Positions 58,751-64,000 of a DNA stretch of 64,000 bases are shown here, in pieces; positions within the stretch are counted from its first letter, which is position 1, and every line of letters starts with the position of its first letter. The DNA lies in assembly GCA_946807835.1 (NCBI GenBank), contig OX327710.1, positions 14,744,501 through 14,808,500 of the forward strand, read 5' to 3'. The stretch is from Ailanthus altissimus (taxonomy: Eukaryota > Streptophyta > Magnoliopsida > Sapindales > Simaroubaceae). The translations under genes and the position numbers were made by a program. Below the pieces are notes generated by a model. That model searched no databases. It had not been told where the DNA came from and was given only the letters and a program-made list of their open reading frames with translations.

Positions 58751-60349
58751 TACACATATTTTTAACTTATTTTTATACTACATCTACACATTTTTAAATA
58801 TTTCTAACAATAATATAAAAATACTTAAAATCACAAAAATTAAATTTAAAAAATATACTTACCAATTTTCTCCTTTTTTTTTAATTATATCTTTAATCTT
58901 TAAATTTTGTTGAGTTTAAATTTATAAGTTAAATGAGATTGTTGTGTATTAACCATAAGAGAGGAAAAGAGTTTACCGTGAGAAAGAGAGGGAGAGAGAG
59001 AAGAGTGTCGATGGAAAATAAAAATAAAATTTTTATCTTTTTATTTTATTTTAGAATAAGAATAAAATAAAAATATATATATTTAATTAATATTAATTAT
59101 GTTATTTTGACTTTCTCAATTCAAGTCAAAATTATATTTTCAAATTTCAGGTCAATTTGGAGAATTTTTCCAAGTAAAATTTAGAGCTCGTCGATAATTT
59201 TAAAATGACTCCTGTGACTCAAAATATAATTTTTAAAAAATTTTAAACGTTAGGTGCACTTTCTACCACGTCTACAGCACTAATACATTGATCAGTGATC
59301 AGCCGTTTACGATCTCAAAAGTCTTGTATTGCATATATACTTCATTCATCCACGAAATCACGTACCTATTAACATATTCTACTCAGGAGAAAACGTGTAG
59401 ATCGTGCATTTTTACATTAAAAAATGCTCATGATTTGAAGTTAATTGTTTTCTTTTTATAGTCATCTTAATGTTAACGATCACTCATCATAAGAAATCAA
59501 CGCGATTCACTGTTGTAAATTTAATATTTAAGTTAGGGTTTCAATTTTTATGTTAAAATTTTAAATTATCTGTTAATCGTACACATGGTGACTAATAATT
59601 CCAACATTAGAGCTTTCTTGTTTTAATGATAATCAGTAAGTGTACACATGCTCTAGTAATTGAATGGTAATAAAATGGTATGATTAAATTAATATCATCC
59701 AAGACTTTTTTAATGAAAAAAAAAATGTGATTAGACCCATTTTTCTGTTTTTGAAATAATAATATCAAACATAATTCTTTATGTGATAAGAAAGATAAAC
59801 TAAAAATTTTGAAAACGCATTGCTGTAATTAATAAATATCGTGCCCAATTTTCTGCAATTCAAATCCGTAGGCCAATTGATTCAGCGTAATTGGGATGTA
59901 AATGAAAATAATTTTAAAATGTTATTTTGCCACGTGCAAATATAAAAATCAAAAAGCTAAATTAAGGCTTTCTAATAACCTAACAGTAAGCTAATTATCT
60001 CAAACAATCGAACAGAAAATGATTTAGGTGGCCAAGAGAAAGCAGAATGTTGAACCTACGTACTGATGAAATGAAACCGTTAAAAGGATCTGTTTCTTGA
60101 TTTTCTTTCTTTACAAGATTTATGGGTACCCACATTGCTGAAGATGATTGCAAAAAAAAAATCCATCAGCAAATTTTGTACATTATCCAATTCAAGAATG
60201 AAAGTCAATACACAAGAATGTCAGATCAGTTACTTGTACATGGGTAATGACACAAATTTACATGTAAATTCAACAATTCAGTTATTTCCTTGAGCTAGGT
60301 TCAGAATCAAATGGAACAGAGGACAGAGCATCTTGTAGATTTTGAGTTA
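58751..60349. other. Intergenic; right end is probably the GH17 3' UTR
   Basis: AT-rich sequence with a GAGAGA-rich patch at 58979-59007. No frame of note. 60100-60349 probably includes the glucanase 3' UTR. Confidence 0.5.
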
Positions 60350-62425
60350 TCATAGCGCTAAAAACAGGAAAAGAACCACCGAACAAACTAAGGATGATCC
60401 GAACCAACCTTGAGCTCCAATGCCCTGCAAGTTCAAACACATTAATATGATGATCAATGAAGATTAAGTGGCGCAAATAAAATATGATTACAGTGAATGA
60501 AATTGTCATATACACTGGATGATGAATTAGCAGCAATTTAGTAGCCCCAAGGCTGGCCTCTATGTTCATTGAGTTTCTTAAACATATGTTGAGCATTCAA
60601 TCATAAAATTGGTAAATCTGAGCTGCAAACAGAAAATGAATACCTTGAATTGAAGAAGGGATGATGTTGCAGAACTAGGTATAAGTCCGGTGAATCCGAT
60701 GTCATATGCAATGCTCCCATCAGCTTTGAACAATCCAAAGTTCCTCTCTGAGGTTGGTCCAGGCTTCAGATTCTCATTAAACAATGCAAATACATAAGCC
60801 CTTATTGGGATCTTTGGCCTGTATGGTGTTCCCTTCTTTTTCGCCAGCTTTTTTCGCAGATTGCGGTTATAGGTCCTAGCATTTTGCAATGTGGCACCAG
60901 CTTCATTTTCATCCCCATGAGAAGCCCAGCCAGTTTCGGAAACTATGACTGCCGTCTTGGGGAATCCAGCCTTCTCTAATGCAGCATAAGCTGCATCAAC
61001 CTGAGCCTCAAACATGTTGTCATAGTGTATATTAGTCTTTGCATCATGAATCCCGGCATTTGGTTGGAAAAGAGCATAATTAAGATCGATGTGCTCAGGA
61101 TCGTTCTTGTATGCCAGAAATGGATATGCGTTAATGTAAAACGGAGAACCTATTTGCGAAAAGAACTGCAAGAGCGGCCTCATGAATGGGAGCACATCAG
61201 GTCTGAAAATGCAAGCAGATGGTGGGAATGAATTGGCAAACACAGCTTCCGAATGTGGGCTTGAGACCTCAATAACTTTTTCCAGATCCAGCCTCCGAAG
61301 AGCACTGTAAACATTTTTTGCTGCAGGCAACAGAACTTCCCAGAGCTCCATATCAGTGCCTCCCAAAATTTCATTTCCCACAGCTATTCCCCGGATTTTA
61401 GTTCCAGGTAGAAATGGCTCCACATTTGCCTTAATCCAATTCATGGCGCGATCCTCACCTACACTTATGTCTTTCAAGAACTCATTTCCAAGTCCAACTA
61501 TGATTTCTATACCAGATCCTTTGAAGGCCCTGAGGACACCTTGATCGGCGTCATAGATTCTAACGTTTTTTATCTTTGCAGCTTTGAGAAGTGTCACCAC
61601 GCTTTCAGGTGGCGGTATATTATCCGCTATCCGACCATAGTTTACTCCATATGTTCCGGTGAATGCATATACTGTCGAAACAGCCGAGCAGAGTAAATAA
61701 GCATCACTAGCATGAGCATGCAACAATCTAAGACATAAATAAATTTTCTACTCCCTAAAAAAACTAAATCGAAAAATATAAATGATTGTAAACATAGCAA
61801 TCTACAAATAATTAACAATATTAACAACCAAATTGCACCCAAATACGAAATATCGGTCCACATTCCAGAAGGCAAAAATCACATACACCAATAATATAGA
61901 GAATGATCACTGTCGTAAATCAAAATAGTTCCATCAAAACTCAAAGCCATTTTGTAAAGCATGTAATCTCAACCCTGCGATATCAAAAACTTACAGCTAA
62001 TTCATTGTTGGAGGCTTGAGATTAATCTTAAACGTTCATTATAATATAGCAAAGCAGTTGCCGCCGTAAGTACGAGTCCTCCAATATACAATTCCAATTA
62101 TTTTAGGACAAAACTAGCTTTCCAGTCCTTTAGAATTAAACTAAAGTATATCATCTATATCATAAAAAATATATATTTTTTCCTGCTCAATTAATAGAAT
62201 TTAAATAATGTCAATCAGTATCCAATTAATAATGCAAATTTAAAAAAGAAAAGAATATAGTGATGGATATGAAACAAGAATCAATATTATGATAAAAGTA
62301 ATAACAACAAAAGGTGAGTACATACCATGAGAGGATATGACAGAGAAGATAAGGAGGAGACAGAGAAAGAAAGAAGAGAAAGACATCTGAGAAGTGGGGA
62401 AATGATAACACAAAGTGAATTCCAT
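60350..62425 (-). CDS. GPI-anchored GH17 glucan endo-1,3-beta-glucosidase
   Basis: This enzyme hydrolyses beta-1,3-glucan (callose) at the cell surface or wall. There are three exons: 62326-62425, 60644-61671 and 60350-60424. Introns have GTATGT/GACAG and GTATTC/TTGCAG ends, and phases fit. The product is 400 residues from the ATG at 62425; Met14 (MSFSSFFLCLLLIFSV) may be the true start, as it gives a cleaner signal peptide. The mature GH17 domain begins at about residue 38 (TGTYGVNYGRIADN). The acid/base is Glu134 (AVGNEI) and the nucleophile Glu279 (VSETGWAS). The C-terminal NFGLFKADGSIAYDI motif is complete. There is no CBM43/X8 module. A Ser-rich linker and hydrophobic tail (last ~20 residues) suggest a GPI anchor. 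Exact physiological role (plasmodesmata, defence or development) is not inferable. Confidence 0.95.
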
Positions 62426-63292
62426 TTGTAGAAAAGATGTGGTGGGTGCTGCTCAATCTTTTGTAACTCAAAAGCACTACCGAAAAGGAACCAAGACTTG
62501 CTGTTGAGGCATGCCATAGACCCCAAGAAACAAGATTCTTAACCTTTGTTTAGAGATGATGTCAAAAACAAACTTGTAATAAGATCACAAGAAGATTCTT
62601 AACCCTGATCCGAAGATCAAACAAGTGGAATAGGATTATCATGATGACGATGTCGATGACATAATCTTAGCATTGATTCTTACTTTCCTCCCAAAGTATG
62701 GCATTTGTCACTTTATAAAACTTGGGGTGTTTTCTCATTTGCTTGTTCTAACTTTTGTTTTAGTTTCTTTGTCATGAATGAAACTCGTGTGCTATTTCAG
62801 TTTATATACTTATCTTGTTCCCGAGGAATTTTCAAGCTTTCGGTTTGAGGTATAGAAGTTTCAATGTGGCAGCAGGACTGAACCATCGGCTTAAATCATT
62901 TAGACTTGAACCCTATTGTTGTCGAACATTCCAGTTATTCCGTGATTGTGGTTATAACCTTCTCTTTTTCTTCATTGGAAAAAAAAAAATCTTTTCTATA
63001 TAAAGGATTGAACGCTGACCATATTTCTTGTTTCTTGGCACAGAGAGATTCAAACTCTATTCTCTTATACCTTGCAACCAGAGAGCCGCTAGAATTTCTG
63101 ATGCTTTTCCAAGTTTTTCATTAGATTTGTCAACTTTTGTATTACGTTTTAATCTTTATACGAAGGAAATATTACCGAACCTTTTCGAGAAAAAAGAAAC
63201 ACAACCAAAACTCCAAAAACTTGACAATGAACTTCAAACACGTACGTAGCAAATAATCTGGTAGCTGCAAAGATCTAGCACTCTCTATAACT
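62426..63292. other. Intergenic region between GH17 and the right-edge gene
   Basis: It is upstream of the glucanase (minus strand) and downstream of the right-edge gene. No convincing TATA box was fixed for the glucanase, and no other gene is seen. Confidence 0.5.
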
Positions 63293-64000
63293 TTACCCTG
63301 TGTCATTAGCACCTGGAACCAACAGTTCAAATCCTGTGGAGATGACATTAATAGCTAAAGCCGGTAAAAGTCTGGTGAGCAATGGTAAATGGGTCAACAA
63401 CTTGGTGCTAAATTCATTTGGAAGTCGCCAATATATATCTGTACTACTATCTCCAAAAGTAACCGGCAATGCTTCAACTCTAGAATCTGGAACCTACAGT
63501 TTAACACAACATTAAAGGGAAATAGACGATTAAATCAATAAATTTAATAAAAGCCATCCAAGCAATTGAAATTTCAGTCACTAACCATAGAAGCAATAAA
63601 CGGGTGTCATAAATCAACAATCTATGTTCCTGCACAATAAAACATAAGCTGCAGCATCTATGCCCTAGGCTAACAAGGATACAGATTAATTTCCCTACAT
63701 ACACGATTAAATCTAGCAACAGCATTAATGTTACAGTCATCCAAGAAATCCCAAAGGAGTTACAAGGACAAATCAAAAGATACAGGGAGATTATACTGCT
63801 AAATGCAATAGGACAACAGCATAGTATGTCTAGCAGCTAACAGGAGCTGGATGTTGTGGGGCATCAGGTCGCCCCATCTGGTCGACTTTGCCATTTTCAA
63901 TCACCTCACCATCAATAGCCTTACCTTTCTCCTCGCCTGGCACACAAGATTTCCCATCTTGTTTCTCTTTGATTCCTCCATCAGATGCCGGGGCTGATCC
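63293..64000 (-). CDS. C-terminal part of an unidentified gene (two exons, partial)
   Basis: Not recognised. On the minus strand 64000-63842 is an open frame of 53 codons (ASDGGIKEKQDGKS; KVDQMGRPDAPQHPAP). If spliced at CCT|GTTAGC to the acceptor CTGTAG|GTTCC, it continues in phase into 63493-63293. That exon is a 66-codon segment of gene-like composition (TDIYWRLPNEFSTKLLTHLP; AINVISTGFELLVPG) ending at TAA. The first part is hydrophilic and Gly/Lys-rich; the second has an amphipathic Leu-rich stretch (LLTHLPLLTRLLPAL). The donor lacks the common AG|GTAAGT form. Without splicing the frame would end at 63830-63832 (PAPVSC, stop) and the lower exon would be separate. The upstream part lies beyond the window. 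Confidence 0.55.

Noticed and set aside
58439..58913. Arg-rich open frames on both strands (83 and 129 codons)
   Set aside because: The two peptides resemble each other only because the DNA is an inverted repeat. There is no independent coding evidence.
63305..63345. tRNA-like T-arm sequence (AGTTCAAATCCTGT)
   Set aside because: No matching D-arm, anticodon arm or acceptor stem is visible, and the opposite strand reads as a plausible last exon.

Overview
This is a eukaryotic, almost certainly dicot plant, window. It is very AT-rich and gene-poor. It has long intergenic tracts, intron-containing genes and several generations of plant LTR retrotransposons nested inside one another. The species cannot be told from the sequence.

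Only four stretches look like host or captured genes, all on the minus strand. They are a stellacyanin-like phytocyanin (two exons, 32252-33182), a GPI-anchored family GH17 beta-1,3-glucanase (three exons, 60350-62425), the 3' end of an unidentified conserved gene running off the right edge (63293-64000), and a decayed DUF1985/Ulp1-peptidase-like gene (52722-58140). The last is of the kind plants usually carry inside Mutator-like transposons. The first two products act at the cell surface or wall. The genes are not an operon and need not be functionally linked.

Most of the rest is mobile DNA, and much of it can be resolved to the base because target-site duplications (TSDs) survive. 472-7388 is a rearranged Ty1/copia element (TSD TAAAC) with two gag/PBS units; a 1.3 kb hAT-like element sits in its 3' LTR. 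12100-27769 is a deleted Ty3/gypsy chromovirus on the minus strand. Its 5' LTR is split into three pieces by a large minus-strand solo LTR (15106-19018, TSD GTTTT) and a complete but dead copia element of the same LTR family (19392-27679). 34029-35589 is a small TRIM-like element. 36490-37390 is a lone copia LTR.

38648-51467 is a SIRE-like copia element on the minus strand. Inside it is a hAT-like element (42878-49181) with a perfect 8-bp TSD, CATAGGAG, and inside that is a 5.3 kb Tork-type copia element (42944-48277). 54291-57124 is a 2.8 kb solo LTR (TSD AACTG) that split the DUF1985/Ulp1 gene.

All recognised pol genes carry stops, frameshifts or deletions, so none looks autonomous. The remaining structural oddities are a GC-rich near-palindrome of about 260 bp at 58.5 kb, a minisatellite inside one hAT-like element, short GC-rich palindromes in AT-rich DNA, and a GC-rich island near 29.5-30.0 kb. 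I found no CRISPR array, rRNA or convincing tRNA gene, and no previously unknown coding system that I can support.
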